Shown here piece by piece: positions 16,681 to 25,024 of a stretch of 43,840 nt of DNA (the first letter of the stretch is position 1; the number at the start of each line of letters is the position of its first letter). The notes below the pieces were generated by a model that was given only the letters and a program-made list of their open reading frames with translations, was not told the origin of the DNA and did no database searches. This stretch comes from an uncultured Clostridia bacterium (GTDB lineage: Bacteria; Bacillota; Clostridia; Oscillospirales; Acutalibacteraceae): contig CAMJOD010000002.1 of assembly GCA_946407465.1 (NCBI GenBank), positions 1 to 43,840 on the forward strand, written 5' to 3'. The translations under genes were made by a program, and so were the position numbers.

Positions 16681-19422
16681 ATGGCTTTCAATACAAGGGA
16701 CGCAAAGGAGCTGCTCCGTCAGCTCGACGAGCTGCAAAAACAGCAGCAGACCTTGCTTTCGCTGCCGTCGCAGTTTGCAGCCGACGCCCAAAAGCAGGCG
16801 CGTGCGATTCAGAGCATGCGCGGCTTTGACAATCTGGTGCGCGACGAGGTCGAGCGCGGACAGGACAACAGCGGCAGTCTGCGCGGTGCCGATGTGCTGG
16901 TGCGCGATATTGTATGCTGCTACAAGCTGCAGCCGATTGCGCGCTATTGCCAAAAGCTCACCGAGCCAAGGCAGGCGCAGGTGCAGGCGCTGCGCGACAG
17001 TCTTGCTGCTTGCGCGGGCGGCTTGAAGCGGTTTTTTGCGTCCTCCTCCAAAAAACAGGACGCGGAACAGGCGTATGCACAGCTCCAAGCCCTGCTAAAC
17101 AGTGATTACGCCGGTCATACACGGCAAATGACGGCGGACGCCAACGCCATTACGCAGCTGACGCCGCAGGCCGCATGGCAGGAATGGCGTCAGAACCGCG
17201 GCGCCTACCGTCAGACGGCGCGCGAAGCGCTGGGCAGTCTGTATGACGACAAGCCAATCGACGGCATAGCGGCGGTTTTGCGGCTGCATGAGCAGTTGCT
17301 GGCGCCGAAGCGGCAGATTACAGAAAAGCTGCCGCAGTGCAAAAAGAATGTCCTGAACGCCTGCAACGGTGTGGCGGCTGCGGAGAGCCTGCGCGTCTTG
17401 GAGGGCGTGCCGGTGGAGGAGGCTAACCGCGACAAGGGCGGTATCCGCGTCAAGACGCTGCGCGACAGCGGCTTTGAGACGATGGCGGATATTTACAACG
17501 CTAAGCCGGGTGCGCTTGCCGCCGTCAAGGGCATCAGCGCCGAGGGTGAGAGCGAGCTGAAAAAGATAGCGGAGGAATACCGCAGCCGCACCGCTTCCTC
17601 GGTCAAAATCAAGCTCAGCACCGACAGCCAGACGCCGGCGGCGTCCGCGCTGGTGCACGCGGTTTATGTGTATATTCGCTGTCAGGACGCGTGCGGCGGC
17701 TTTGAGCGGCTGCATCGCAGCTACGGCAAATCCCTGGAGCAGGCAGGCGCTTGTCTGCGCTCCGTCGGCAACGGCGCGCTGTGGCTGTTCACGGCGGACG
17801 CAGAGCGGCAGAATGTCGCCGGCGCCTACCGCTATTTGAACGGCTTGCTGCAGGGCGACTACGGCAGACAGGCAAAGCAGCTTGCCGCCGGGGGAGATGT
17901 CAGTCAGGCAAACACACAGGACGCGTGGAACCACTTTGCGCAGAACACCGTCCGTTATTACAATGTAATAGAAGATATTGCGCCGGGCATGCTGGGCACG
18001 GACAGCGGCATGTACGGTTTGCCGGAGGATTTGGCGCACGCGGTCGCGCAGGAGCCGTTTTATCCCGAGGGACTGCGCTGTGAGCTGCGCCGCTATCAGG
18101 AGTGGGGCGTCAAATATGCGCTCTGCCAAAAGCGCGTGCTGCTGGGTGACGAGATGGGCCTCGGCAAGACCGTGCAGGCGATAGCCGTGATGGTTTCGCT
18201 GCGCAACACGGGCAGCAAGCGGTTTTTGGTCGTTTGTCCGGCGAGCGTGCTCTCCAACTGGCACCGCGAAATCACCAAGCACAGCGACCTGCCTGTGACC
18301 GTCATTCACGGCAGCGAACGCGACAAGGCGCTGGCGGCGTGGCGGCAGTCCGGCGGCGTGGGCGTCACAACCTACGAAACAACGGCGCATTTTGACGCGG
18401 AGCAGCAGGAAACCATCGACATCATCGTGGTGGACGAGGCGCACTATATCAAGAACGCCGAGGCAAGGCGCAGCGTCAACGTCAAAAAGCTCTGCTCCAA
18501 GGCGACGCGTCTGCTCTTTATGACCGGCACCGCGATAGAAAACCGCGTGGAGGAGATGATTGCGCTGGTCGGCGTGCTGCAGCCCGAGGTGGCGGCGCAC
18601 ATCAGGGGCATGGCGTTTATGTCGTCGGCGCCGCAGTTCCGCGAGGCGGTCGCGCCGGTCTATTACCGCCGCAAGCGCGAGGACGTTCTCACCGAGCTGC
18701 CCGACAAGGTAGAGAGCGCCGAGTGGTGTACTCTGGGCAAGGAGGAGGAACGGCTCTATGAGGAGGCGGTTCTCGGCAAAAAGTACGCTGACGCGCGGCG
18801 CGTGTCGTGGGCGGTGAGCGATTTGTCGCAGTCCTGCAAGGCGAGCCGCATGAACGAGCTGCTCACCGAGGCAGGCGAGGAGGGACGCAAGGTTATCATC
18901 TTCTCCTTTTTCCTCGACACCATCACCAAAATCAGCGCGCTTCTCGGCGAGCGCTGCGTGGGACCCATCACCGGCTCCATACCGCCGCAGCGCCGGCAAG
19001 AGCTGATTGACGCCTTTGACAAGGCGCCGGCAGGCTCCGTGCTGACCGCCCAGATTCAGTCGGGCGGCACGGGACTCAACATTCAGTCCGCCAGCGTGGT
19101 GATGCTGTGCGAGCCGCAGTTCAAGCCCTCTATTGAAAATCAGGCGATTTCGCGCGCCTACCGCATGGGACAGTCGCGCAATGTGCTGGTGTACCGTCTG
19201 CTGTGCGAGGATACGGTAGACGAAAAGATAATGGATATGCTCAAAGAAAAACAGGCGGTGTTTGACGCCTTTGCCGACAAATCCACCATCGCGGAAGAAA
19301 CCATGGAGCTTGACGAAACGAGCTTTGGGGAGATTATGCGCGAGGAGGCGGCGCGTATTGCCGCCAAACGGCAGGGCGAACAGCCGAAGACAACGGAGGT
19401 GAAGCCAATTGAAGCTGAATAA
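16681..19422 (+). CDS. SNF2-family helicase-like ATPase with novel N-terminal half
   Basis: 913 residues from ATG 16681 (SD GAGGTGG). The C-terminal half is a full SNF2/DEXD motor: GDEMGLGKT (489-497), DEAH (585-588), MTGTAIENR, then the second RecA-like lobe with SGGTGLNIQ and QAISRAYRMGQ. The N-terminal half (1-470) is mostly helical with two similar stretches, and has a helix-hairpin-helix-like segment near 238-302 with GIRVKTLRDSGF and VKGIS, suggesting DNA binding. SNF2 motors translocate on DNA and remodel protein-DNA complexes. No methylase, nuclease or defence gene is adjacent. The PqqD-like gene overlaps its 3' end, implying co-expression. Confidence 0.88.
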   Translation: MAFNTRDAKELLRQLDELQKQQQTLLSLPSQFAADAQKQARAIQSMRGFDNLVRDEVERGQDNSGSLRGADVLVRDIVCCYKLQPIARYCQKLTEPRQAQVQALRDSLAACAGGLKRFFASSSKKQDAEQAYAQLQALLNSDYAGHTRQMTADANAITQLTPQAAWQEWRQNRGAYRQTAREALGSLYDDKPIDGIAAVLRLHEQLLAPKRQITEKLPQCKKNVLNACNGVAAAESLRVLEGVPVEEANRDKGGIRVKTLRDSGFETMADIYNAKPGALAAVKGISAEGESELKKIAEEYRSRTASSVKIKLSTDSQTPAASALVHAVYVYIRCQDACGGFERLHRSYGKSLEQAGACLRSVGNGALWLFTADAERQNVAGAYRYLNGLLQGDYGRQAKQLAAGGDVSQANTQDAWNHFAQNTVRYYNVIEDIAPGMLGTDSGMYGLPEDLAHAVAQEPFYPEGLRCELRRYQEWGVKYALCQKRVLLGDEMGLGKTVQAIAVMVSLRNTGSKRFLVVCPASVLSNWHREITKHSDLPVTVIHGSERDKALAAWRQSGGVGVTTYETTAHFDAEQQETIDIIVVDEAHYIKNAEARRSVNVKKLCSKATRLLFMTGTAIENRVEEMIALVGVLQPEVAAHIRGMAFMSSAPQFREAVAPVYYRRKREDVLTELPDKVESAEWCTLGKEEERLYEEAVLGKKYADARRVSWAVSDLSQSCKASRMNELLTEAGEEGRKVIIFSFFLDTITKISALLGERCVGPITGSIPPQRRQELIDAFDKAPAGSVLTAQIQSGGTGLNIQSASVVMLCEPQFKPSIENQAISRAYRMGQSRNVLVYRLLCEDTVDEKIMDMLKEKQAVFDAFADKSTIAEETMELDETSFGEIMREEAARIAAKRQGEQPKTTEVKPIEAE

Positions 19423-19669
19423 AAAATTTGTGCGCTATGACATGGACGGAAAGGCAATGGTGATTCCGCTCGGCGACGCGTCGTTTCACGGCGTTGTGCA
19501 GGGCAACAGGAGCGTCGGCGTGATTTTGGAGTGTCTGGAGCGCGGCGCCACCGAGGACGAAATCGTTCAGACCATGTACACGCGCTTTGACGGCGACCGC
19601 AATCAAATGCGCGCGGACGTGAGGGACGTTGTCGCCAAGCTGAAAAGCATCGGTGCGATTGATGAATAA
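19409..19669 (+). CDS. PqqD-family (RiPP-recognition-element-like) small protein
   Basis: 86 residues starting at TTG 19409 with GGAGGTG 8 bases upstream; it overlaps the end of the SNF2 gene by 14 bases. Fold pattern of PqqD: N-terminal beta strands with a basic start, then three helices (ILECLERGATEDEIV, RADVRDVVAKLKSIGAI). PqqD-type domains bind leader peptides for radical-SAM or other RiPP enzymes. No such enzyme or precursor peptide is seen nearby, so this is an orphan. Its tie to the helicase is unexplained. Confidence 0.8.
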   Translation: MKLNKKFVRYDMDGKAMVIPLGDASFHGVVQGNRSVGVILECLERGATEDEIVQTMYTRFDGDRNQMRADVRDVVAKLKSIGAIDE

Positions 19670-19682
19670 AATTTTTGCTGAA

Positions 19683-19714
19683 AAAAGCACCGGACGGCGT
19701 TGTCCGGTGCTTTT
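19683..19714. terminator. Bidirectional intrinsic terminator
   Basis: 13-bp perfect stem (19683-19695 with 19702-19714), 6-base loop, A-run on one side and T-run on the other. It serves the PqqD-like gene (+) and the ABC operon (-). Confidence 0.9.
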
Positions 19715-19732
19715 GGCTTGTATGGTACGGTA

Positions 19733-20158
19733 TTACTTTTTTTCGGGGAACTGGGTGCGCAGCTCGTCAATCAGCTTGTCAAAGCTCTGTCTCTGGTCTT
19801 CCGGCAAGCTCTGGGAGAGTGCGTTGCCGGGAACCTTGTTGGCGTAGTCGGCAATCATTCCGAACATGCCGCAAAAAGCAGCGGAGCCGAGACCAATCAG
19901 AATCGCAAACACGCCGACGATGATGCCTGCCTTGCGCGGACCCTGCTTGTCGGGTTCTCTGACAGCGAGAATACCGAAGATGATAGCGATAACGCCCAGA
20001 CCGGCGGCAATTGCTGCCATGGTGACGTTCATGCTGCCGGGCAGCGAGAGCGAGCTGCCGGTGATGTGTGCGGTGGGGAAGAAGAGTGCTGCGAGTGCGA
20101 GCAAAATCGCGCCGATGGCGGAAAACAGTCCGATAAATCCTTTTACATTCTTTTTCAT
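19733..20158 (-). CDS. Membrane protein with three helices, function unknown (DUF4190-like)
   Basis: 141 residues from ATG 20158 (SD AAGGAGG 8 bases upstream). Three hydrophobic segments: an N-terminal one (about 8-28), a pair with GLGVIAIIFGILAV and a loop REPDKQGPRKAGIIVG resembling DUF4190-type proteins, then a third. The C-terminal 40 residues are polar and charged. It is the last gene of the ABC exporter operon (28-base gap), so it may be an accessory of that transporter. Confidence 0.65.
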   Translation of the reverse strand: MKKNVKGFIGLFSAIGAILLALAALFFPTAHITGSSLSLPGSMNVTMAAIAAGLGVIAIIFGILAVREPDKQGPRKAGIIVGVFAILIGLGSAAFCGMFGMIADYANKVPGNALSQSLPEDQRQSFDKLIDELRTQFPEKK

Positions 20159-20186
20159 TGTTATTTCCTCCTTAACAGTCAAATAT

Positions 20187-20972
20187 TTATTTCACATCGC
20201 TTCTGTCAAAAATCTTGACTGTGAGCGTCATAAAGATAGCTATGCAAACAATTGATACGATAACGGCGTTGATAACCGCGGTGTTGGTGCCGACGCTTAC
20301 GGCATTAAAGAGCGTGTCGGGCATGAACTCTCCCAAATCAAAGCCGTCGGTGTGAAACACGGTGTCAGCCGCCGTGTTCAGTCCCATATAGGCGAGACCG
20401 AGGGAGCCGGTGCCGATGATAACGCCAACGATGCTGGCGAGAATCTTGTTCTTGATACCGATTGCCACAAACATCAAAATCGAGGTGAGCGCCATGCTGA
20501 GCAGCCATTTGAGCAGCAGGGTGAGAATCGCCTGAAATGCCATGCCGTCGTTCACAAAATTAATCATGCCCATACCGGAGAGCATCAGGTTGCCGATGGT
20601 GTTGGTCAGAGAGCCGAGCGCCAGGAACAGCAGGTTGTGCAGTCCGATGACAATGAACTTGGAGATGATTGTGTTGCTCTTGTGCGGCAGCTGACCGGCA
20701 ATATTTTTGATGTAGCCGTTGGCTATGTCCGCATAGGAGAAGCCCACGAGAGAGGCAAACATCAAAATGATAAAGAACGGCAGAAAAAACGGTGAGACGA
20801 TGGATGAGGTGAGCGTGACGGGAGTCATCACTTCCGTCGGAACAAAGAACCTTGCCGCCACAGTGAAGCCGACATTGAGCAGAATGTTGAACACGCCGAT
20901 AACAGCCAGCGAAATGAAAAACATCGGGGAGCGGAACATGCGCCGCAAATCCATTCTAATCAGATTAGCCAT
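20187..20972 (-). CDS. ABC-2 type transporter permease
   Basis: 261 residues, six predicted membrane helices, start MANLIRMDLRRMFRSP typical of ABC-2 permeases next to BcrA-like ATPases. The ATPase gene overlaps its start by 8 bases, which implies translational coupling. Family members export antimicrobial peptides or lipids or give self-protection against lantibiotics or bacitracin; the substrate is unknown here. Confidence 0.85.
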   Translation of the reverse strand: MANLIRMDLRRMFRSPMFFISLAVIGVFNILLNVGFTVAARFFVPTEVMTPVTLTSSIVSPFFLPFFIILMFASLVGFSYADIANGYIKNIAGQLPHKSNTIISKFIVIGLHNLLFLALGSLTNTIGNLMLSGMGMINFVNDGMAFQAILTLLLKWLLSMALTSILMFVAIGIKNKILASIVGVIIGTGSLGLAYMGLNTAADTVFHTDGFDLGEFMPDTLFNAVSVGTNTAVINAVIVSIVCIAIFMTLTVKIFDRSDVK

Positions 20973-21858
20973 TGTGCTTACCTCCTGTCACGCTGAGGTA
21001 GTAGTCCTCCAGCGAAGTGTTTTTAATCAGCAGCTCCTTGACGCCGATACCGGCGTTCACAAGAATACTGTTCATCTCGATTGTCTGGTGAATGGCGTCG
21101 TCCACGCGAATATCCTTGTTGTCGTCAATGACGGAGCCTGTGAAGCCGGCAGCCTGCAAAACCTCCAGCGCACGGCTGTTGTCGTCGGTTCTCACGGTGA
21201 CATATCTTCCGCAGCGGTCGGTCAGCTCCTCGGTGGTAAATTCGTCCAGCAGACGTCCTTCGTGGATAATGCCGTAGGAGTCTGCGAGCTTGCTCAGCTC
21301 GTCCAGAATGTGGCTGGAAATCATGATGGTGATGCCCTTTTCATTCTTGAGGCGTTCCAGTGTCTTTCTGACCTCCACAATACCCTGCGGGTCAAGTCCG
21401 TTTATCGGTTCGTCCAGCACAATCATTCTCGGGTCGCCCACCAGCGCAAGGCCGATGCCGAGGCGCTGCCGCATGCCCAGTGAAAAGGAGCCTGCCGGCT
21501 TTTTGCCTGTGTTTTCCAAGCCGACGGTTTTGAGCAGGCTTTGGATGTAGTCCCTGTTGTTGCAGCCGAGGGCGATGCATTTGAGGCGGATGTTTTCTTC
21601 CGCGGATATATTCGGATAAATACCCGGGCTTTCAATCAGCACACCCACGCCGAATTTGTTTTCGCCAAACAGCTCATAGCTGCCGCTTGTCGCCTTTGAC
21701 AGTCCGCTGATAACGCGCATAACGGTTGTTTTGCCGGCGCCGTTGCGTCCGATCAAGCCGTAAATCTCACCCTCGCGGACGTGAATGTTAATGTCCTTGG
21801 CGGCATCCTTTTTGCCGTAGGTCTTGGTGAGATTGGTTGTTGTTAAGATGAATCCCAT
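20965..21858 (-). CDS. ABC transporter ATP-binding protein (BcrA/lantibiotic-export type)
   Basis: 297 residues from ATG 21858 (SD AAGGAGG 9 bases upstream). Walker A GRNGAGKTT, signature SLGMRQRLGIG (a degenerate LSGGQ, as in BcrA-like members), Walker B MIVLDEPINGLDP and the H-loop ISSH. After the ATPase a C-terminal extension of about 90 residues follows, as in BcrA. Pairs with the permease downstream. Promoter and possible operator lie at 21908-21936. No regulator gene is adjacent. Confidence 0.93.
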   Translation of the reverse strand: MGFILTTTNLTKTYGKKDAAKDINIHVREGEIYGLIGRNGAGKTTVMRVISGLSKATSGSYELFGENKFGVGVLIESPGIYPNISAEENIRLKCIALGCNNRDYIQSLLKTVGLENTGKKPAGSFSLGMRQRLGIGLALVGDPRMIVLDEPINGLDPQGIVEVRKTLERLKNEKGITIMISSHILDELSKLADSYGIIHEGRLLDEFTTEELTDRCGRYVTVRTDDNSRALEVLQAAGFTGSVIDDNKDIRVDDAIHQTIEMNSILVNAGIGVKELLIKNTSLEDYYLSVTGGKHNG

Positions 21859-21907
21859 ATTCCATACCTCCTTGCGTGCTCCGTAAAGCATATCTGTTGT
21901 TTCAGTG

Positions 21908-21936
21908 ACTATACTATATCACACAGAGTGTGACAA
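21908..21936 (-). promoter_or_regulatory. Promoter of the ABC operon with palindromic operator
   Basis: Minus strand TTGTCA (21931-21936), 17-base spacer, TATAGT (21908-21913). The spacer holds TCACAC-AGA-GTGTGA (21919-21933), a perfect 6-bp inverted repeat that touches the -35. Its position suits a repressor site, for example a GntR/YtrA type, but none is encoded in the window. Confidence 0.55.
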
Positions 21937-22015
21937 AACACGGACAAATTTCTGTCCTTTTTCAAAAAACACAATTTTTTTACTTTGACGCCATTGTTTT
22001 ATCACGTGTATTTCA

Positions 22016-22044
22016 TTGAAAAAACACATCTTTTGTGATAGAAT
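22016..22044 (+). promoter_or_regulatory. Promoter of the second MscS gene
   Basis: TTGAAA, 17-base spacer, TAGAAT, about 30 bases before the start at 22077. Confidence 0.6.
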
Positions 22045-22076
22045 AGCGAAAGAAACCCAAAAGAGAGGTCATGCTT

Positions 22077-22886
22077 ATGGAACAAATGCTCTTACAAACC
22101 GTGCAGGACGCCACCCGTCAGGTCACGATAACGAGTATTATCAATATCTGTCTGGTTGCGGCGATTGTCGCCGCGGTGTTTATTGTCCTGTCCGTGGTGC
22201 GCAAGCGGCTCAAAAACAAGCTGCCGCTCGAAAACGACCTGCGGCGGCTGCATATGTACACCACCGTTTTCCGTATTGTCAAGGTGCTGGTGCTCATTTC
22301 GGGCGTGATTGCCATTTTGCAGGTGCTCGGCATCAATATTTCCGGCATTGCAGGCGGTATCGGCGTTGTGGTGGTGATATTCCTGCTCGCCATGAAGGAT
22401 TCGTTTCAGGATTTGTTTTCGGGCTTCACCATTATGACAGACAAGTATTTTTCCGTCGGCGACGCGGTGGAGTTTGACGGAAAGGACGGCATTGTGATTT
22501 CGTTCACGGTGCGCACCACCAAAATCGAATTTCTCGACGACCGCTCGGTGATGTCCGTTGCCAACCGCAATATTTCAAAAATCCGCAAGCTGACGCATAT
22601 GGTAGACATCGACCTGCCGCTGCCGTATGAGCTGGACAGAAAATCCGTCTATGACACGCTCAGCCCGATTTGTGACCAAATCAGCCGCCTTGAGGGAGTG
22701 GAGAGCTGTGAGCTAAAGGGCACCCAGAGCTTTGCGGACAGCGCGATTCTCTACAAAATCCGCTTTTTCTGCGAGCCGAAGGACCGTCCCGACATTCGCA
22801 GAGCCGTCATCAAGACGATTCAGGACGGCTTGGAAAAGGCAGGCGTGCAGATTCCGTATCGTCAGCTCGACATTCACACCAAATAA
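22077..22886 (+). CDS. MscS-family mechanosensitive channel (second)
   Basis: 269 residues from ATG 22077, chosen since GAGG lies 8 bases upstream; ATG 22071 is too close. Three N-terminal membrane helices, pore helix with INISGIAGGIGVVVVIFLLAMKDSFQDLFSGF, then the beta domain (YFSVGDAVEFDGKDGIV) and an alpha/beta end. It differs clearly from the copy at 12081, so it is a paralogue and not a recent duplicate. Monocistronic. The 259 bases that follow hold only the promoter and leader of the next gene. Confidence 0.9.
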   Translation: MEQMLLQTVQDATRQVTITSIINICLVAAIVAAVFIVLSVVRKRLKNKLPLENDLRRLHMYTTVFRIVKVLVLISGVIAILQVLGINISGIAGGIGVVVVIFLLAMKDSFQDLFSGFTIMTDKYFSVGDAVEFDGKDGIVISFTVRTTKIEFLDDRSVMSVANRNISKIRKLTHMVDIDLPLPYELDRKSVYDTLSPICDQISRLEGVESCELKGTQSFADSAILYKIRFFCEPKDRPDIRRAVIKTIQDGLEKAGVQIPYRQLDIHTK

Positions 22887-23022
22887 TATAGTATGAGTAT
22901 GCGAAAACAGAAAAGCTTCACCAAAAACACAGTCAGATTCCCAAAACTGTAACAAACCGAAGTGCTTCTCGACGGAAAATTTAGTGCTAAGGGCAAAAAT
23001 TTCTCGCGGTGTGTTTTGCCTC

Positions 23023-23052
23023 TTGACATTCGTCCACAAGATAATATATAAT
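23023..23052 (+). promoter_or_regulatory. Promoter of the transglutaminase-like gene, with a downstream 0A-box match
   Basis: TTGACA, 18-base spacer, TATAAT, about 95 bases before the start at 23146. TGTCGAA, an exact Spo0A box, lies at 23078-23084 in the transcribed leader, a position typical for repression. A 7-base match can occur by chance. Confidence 0.55.
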
Positions 23053-23145
23053 GTCTAAGGCTATAAAGGTCACATTCTGTCGAATAACAGATTGATACAG
23101 CTTCCCCCAAAAGGGTCGTAACTGTCAAATAAGGAGCGTGTTCTG

Positions 23146-23982
23146 ATGAAGGTAAGACGTTTCGCAGCAATAGCGGCGGCAATGGTGCTCGCCGTCAGCT
23201 CCCTTGCAGCCTGTTCCGGCGGCAAGGCGGTAAAAAGTGATATTCCCGGTATCGACAATACCATTACGCAGACGAGCGGCAATCAGACACAGACTGCCGC
23301 GCCAACCGAGGCGCCTGCCACCACGCCCACCGGCGAAGGCGAGCTTGTCACCGAGGACGGCAAGACATACTTATATATCAACGGCGAAAAGCAAACAGAC
23401 GGCATCGTCGGCAACGAACAAAGCGGCTTCTACTATGCAGACAGCGAGGGCGTGATTGACCTCGGCCGCTGCAACGGCGTAGAAGTCAACGGCGTCAAGT
23501 GGAACGTGATTGAGGGCAAGGCTTCCCGCGCGGAAACCGAATCCGATGAAACCCTGCACCTTGCGCTGCAGGCGGTCGCCAAGTGGACAAATACCTCCAT
23601 GACCCGCGACGAAAAGCTGCGTGCCTGCTTTGACGGAATCAAAAACGACTATCTCGAGGGCGTGCGTCACGATCCGCCCTACACCGAAATCGACTGGCCT
23701 GTGCTCTACGCCAACGATATTTTCGTCTACGGCAAGGGCGACTGCTTCAGCTACGGCGCGGCGTTTGCCTATATCGGCAAGGCGATTGGCTGCTCAGAAT
23801 GCTACGCCTGCAACAGCGGCGGTCACGGCTGGGCAGAAATCGAGGGCAAATACTACGATCCCGAATGGGATATGCACCATCAGGAGTACAACCACTTCGG
23901 CGTGCTGCCCGACGATCCCTGCGACGTTGACTATTCCAATACGCTCACCGAGGGCGTTGACTGGATGCATGTGTTAGTGTAG
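23146..23982 (+). CDS. Transglutaminase-like lipoprotein
   Basis: 278 residues. Signal peptide with LAAC lipobox (C23), then a Thr/Pro-rich linker (about 40-65), a small beta region, and a C-terminal transglutaminase-like (papain-fold) domain with the Cys-His-Asp set C200 (GKGDCFSY), H227 (GGHGWAEI) and D238 (YYDPEWD). Such lipoproteins may act as peptidases or cross-linkers at the cell surface; the target is unknown. A second lipoprotein gene follows after 60 bases, probably in the same transcript. Confidence 0.85.
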   Translation: MKVRRFAAIAAAMVLAVSSLAACSGGKAVKSDIPGIDNTITQTSGNQTQTAAPTEAPATTPTGEGELVTEDGKTYLYINGEKQTDGIVGNEQSGFYYADSEGVIDLGRCNGVEVNGVKWNVIEGKASRAETESDETLHLALQAVAKWTNTSMTRDEKLRACFDGIKNDYLEGVRHDPPYTEIDWPVLYANDIFVYGKGDCFSYGAAFAYIGKAIGCSECYACNSGGHGWAEIEGKYYDPEWDMHHQEYNHFGVLPDDPCDVDYSNTLTEGVDWMHVLV

Positions 23983-24042
23983 TTTCATCCGTTTAACAAA
24001 AAACATACCATATATTGATCAAAAAAACAGGAGGATATATTA

Positions 24043-24624
24043 ATGAAAAGACCCGTAATTTTTGCAGTTGCCGCCCTGATGGCTGCGACTTCCGTATGTG
24101 CAATGGCAGGCTGCAACTCCAAGACAGAGACCGCAAAGGCAGGCAGCGCGGCTGCTTCCGCTGTTGAAACCACCGCTGCCGCAGGCGGCGAGACCTCTCA
24201 GGCTGCTGCCGGCGGTTCCGTAACCGAGGCGGACGGCATTGCCACCATCAACGGCATTGCGGTCGAACTCAACGGCAACGCTGCCGCAGTGGTAGACCAG
24301 CTCGGCGAATACACCCTGACCTCTCAGACCACCTGTCACGGCACCGAGGGCGACGACAAGACCTATACCTACGACGGCTTTGTTGTCAACACCTATCCGC
24401 TCGACGGCGAGGATCGTGTGCTGGAGATTGTCGTCAAGTCCGCTGATATTCCCACCTCCAAGGGCATCAAGGTCGGCGACACGGTGGAGGCTGTCAAGGT
24501 AGCTTACGGCGAGGGCAAGAGCGTAGGCATGTATATTGCCTATGAAACTGCTGAGAAAAAGTCCGTTCAGTTTGTCGTTGAAAACGGCGTCGTTACCGAA
24601 ATCGACTACTACTACGACGTATAA
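24043..24624 (+). CDS. Lipoprotein, function unknown
   Basis: 193 residues. Signal with AMAGC lipobox (C24), Ala/Thr/Gly-rich linker to about residue 60, then a compact domain to the end with KGIKVGDTVEAVKVAYGEG and FVVENGVVTEIDYYY. That pattern, a helix after a G-x-T turn followed by a beta hairpin, recalls BamE/BLIP-like folds, without a firm match. SD GGAGG. It is followed by a clear terminator. Confidence 0.7.
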   Translation: MKRPVIFAVAALMAATSVCAMAGCNSKTETAKAGSAAASAVETTAAAGGETSQAAAGGSVTEADGIATINGIAVELNGNAAAVVDQLGEYTLTSQTTCHGTEGDDKTYTYDGFVVNTYPLDGEDRVLEIVVKSADIPTSKGIKVGDTVEAVKVAYGEGKSVGMYIAYETAEKKSVQFVVENGVVTEIDYYYDV

Positions 24625-24636
24625 GCAAGCATCACG

Positions 24637-24668
24637 GCAGGGACGGCATCAGGTCGTCCCTGCTTTTC
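24637..24668 (+). terminator. Intrinsic terminator
   Basis: 9-bp perfect stem (24637-24645 with 24655-24663), 9-base loop, then TTTTC. It ends the two-lipoprotein unit. Confidence 0.85.
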
Positions 24669-24686
24669 TGTATGGGAGAATCGGCT

Positions 24687-24890
24687 ATGCTGAAAAGATT
24701 ATTAAAAAACATTGGGTTTGCGGTGCTGTTTGTGGTCATGTTCAACCTGCTGGATTTTGTGTTTGACCGCGTCATCTCACACACCGCCTTCACCTTCGAC
24801 TCCCTGTCCAACATCGTCCTGCCCTTGGTGCTCGCCATACTGGTAATCGCCTACTTCGCCTTGTTTCGCAGGCATTTCCGCAGGCAATGA
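24687..24890 (+). CDS. Small membrane protein, two helices, function unknown
   Basis: 67 residues from ATG 24687, chosen because GGAG is 8 bases upstream. Two hydrophobic segments (about 8-27 and 42-60), a short charged loop between them and a very basic C-terminus (RRHFRRQ). No family recognised. It starts just after the terminator at 24637-24668, so it depends on read-through or an unseen promoter. Confidence 0.55.
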   Translation: MLKRLLKNIGFAVLFVVMFNLLDFVFDRVISHTAFTFDSLSNIVLPLVLAILVIAYFALFRRHFRRQ

Positions 24891-24944
24891 GCACTGCCGT
24901 GCCGACAAGCACTGCCGTGCCGACAAGCACTGCCGTGCCGGCAA
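24891..24944. repeat. 18-bp tandem repeat, three copies
   Basis: GCACTGCCGTGCCGACAA repeated exactly twice and a third time with one change, starting directly after the stop codon at 24890. No coding role seen. Confidence 0.9.
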
Positions 24945-25024
24945 TCCGCGCGTCAAACGTTTGCCTGTGAGATTACCGCCATACCCGCGCTATAAAAGGG
25001 AATAGCCAAAGCTATTGCATTTTT

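Noticed and set aside
15109-17088. Long open frame of 659 codons on the minus strand
   Set aside because: It lies opposite the NSS symporter and the SNF2 gene, both with clear motifs; its protein is His/Gln/Glu-rich without any domain. It is a by-product of codon bias.
17095-18999. Long open frame of 634 codons on the minus strand
   Set aside because: Antisense to the SNF2 ATPase motor domain; composition and lack of motifs mark it as a shadow.
22887-23145. Possible riboswitch in the 259-bp gap before the transglutaminase-like gene
   Set aside because: Only a promoter and an unstructured leader of about 90 nt are seen; no known riboswitch core.
24891-24944. Three 18-bp direct repeats considered as a CRISPR array
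   Set aside because: The repeats are back to back without spacers and no cas gene is present.
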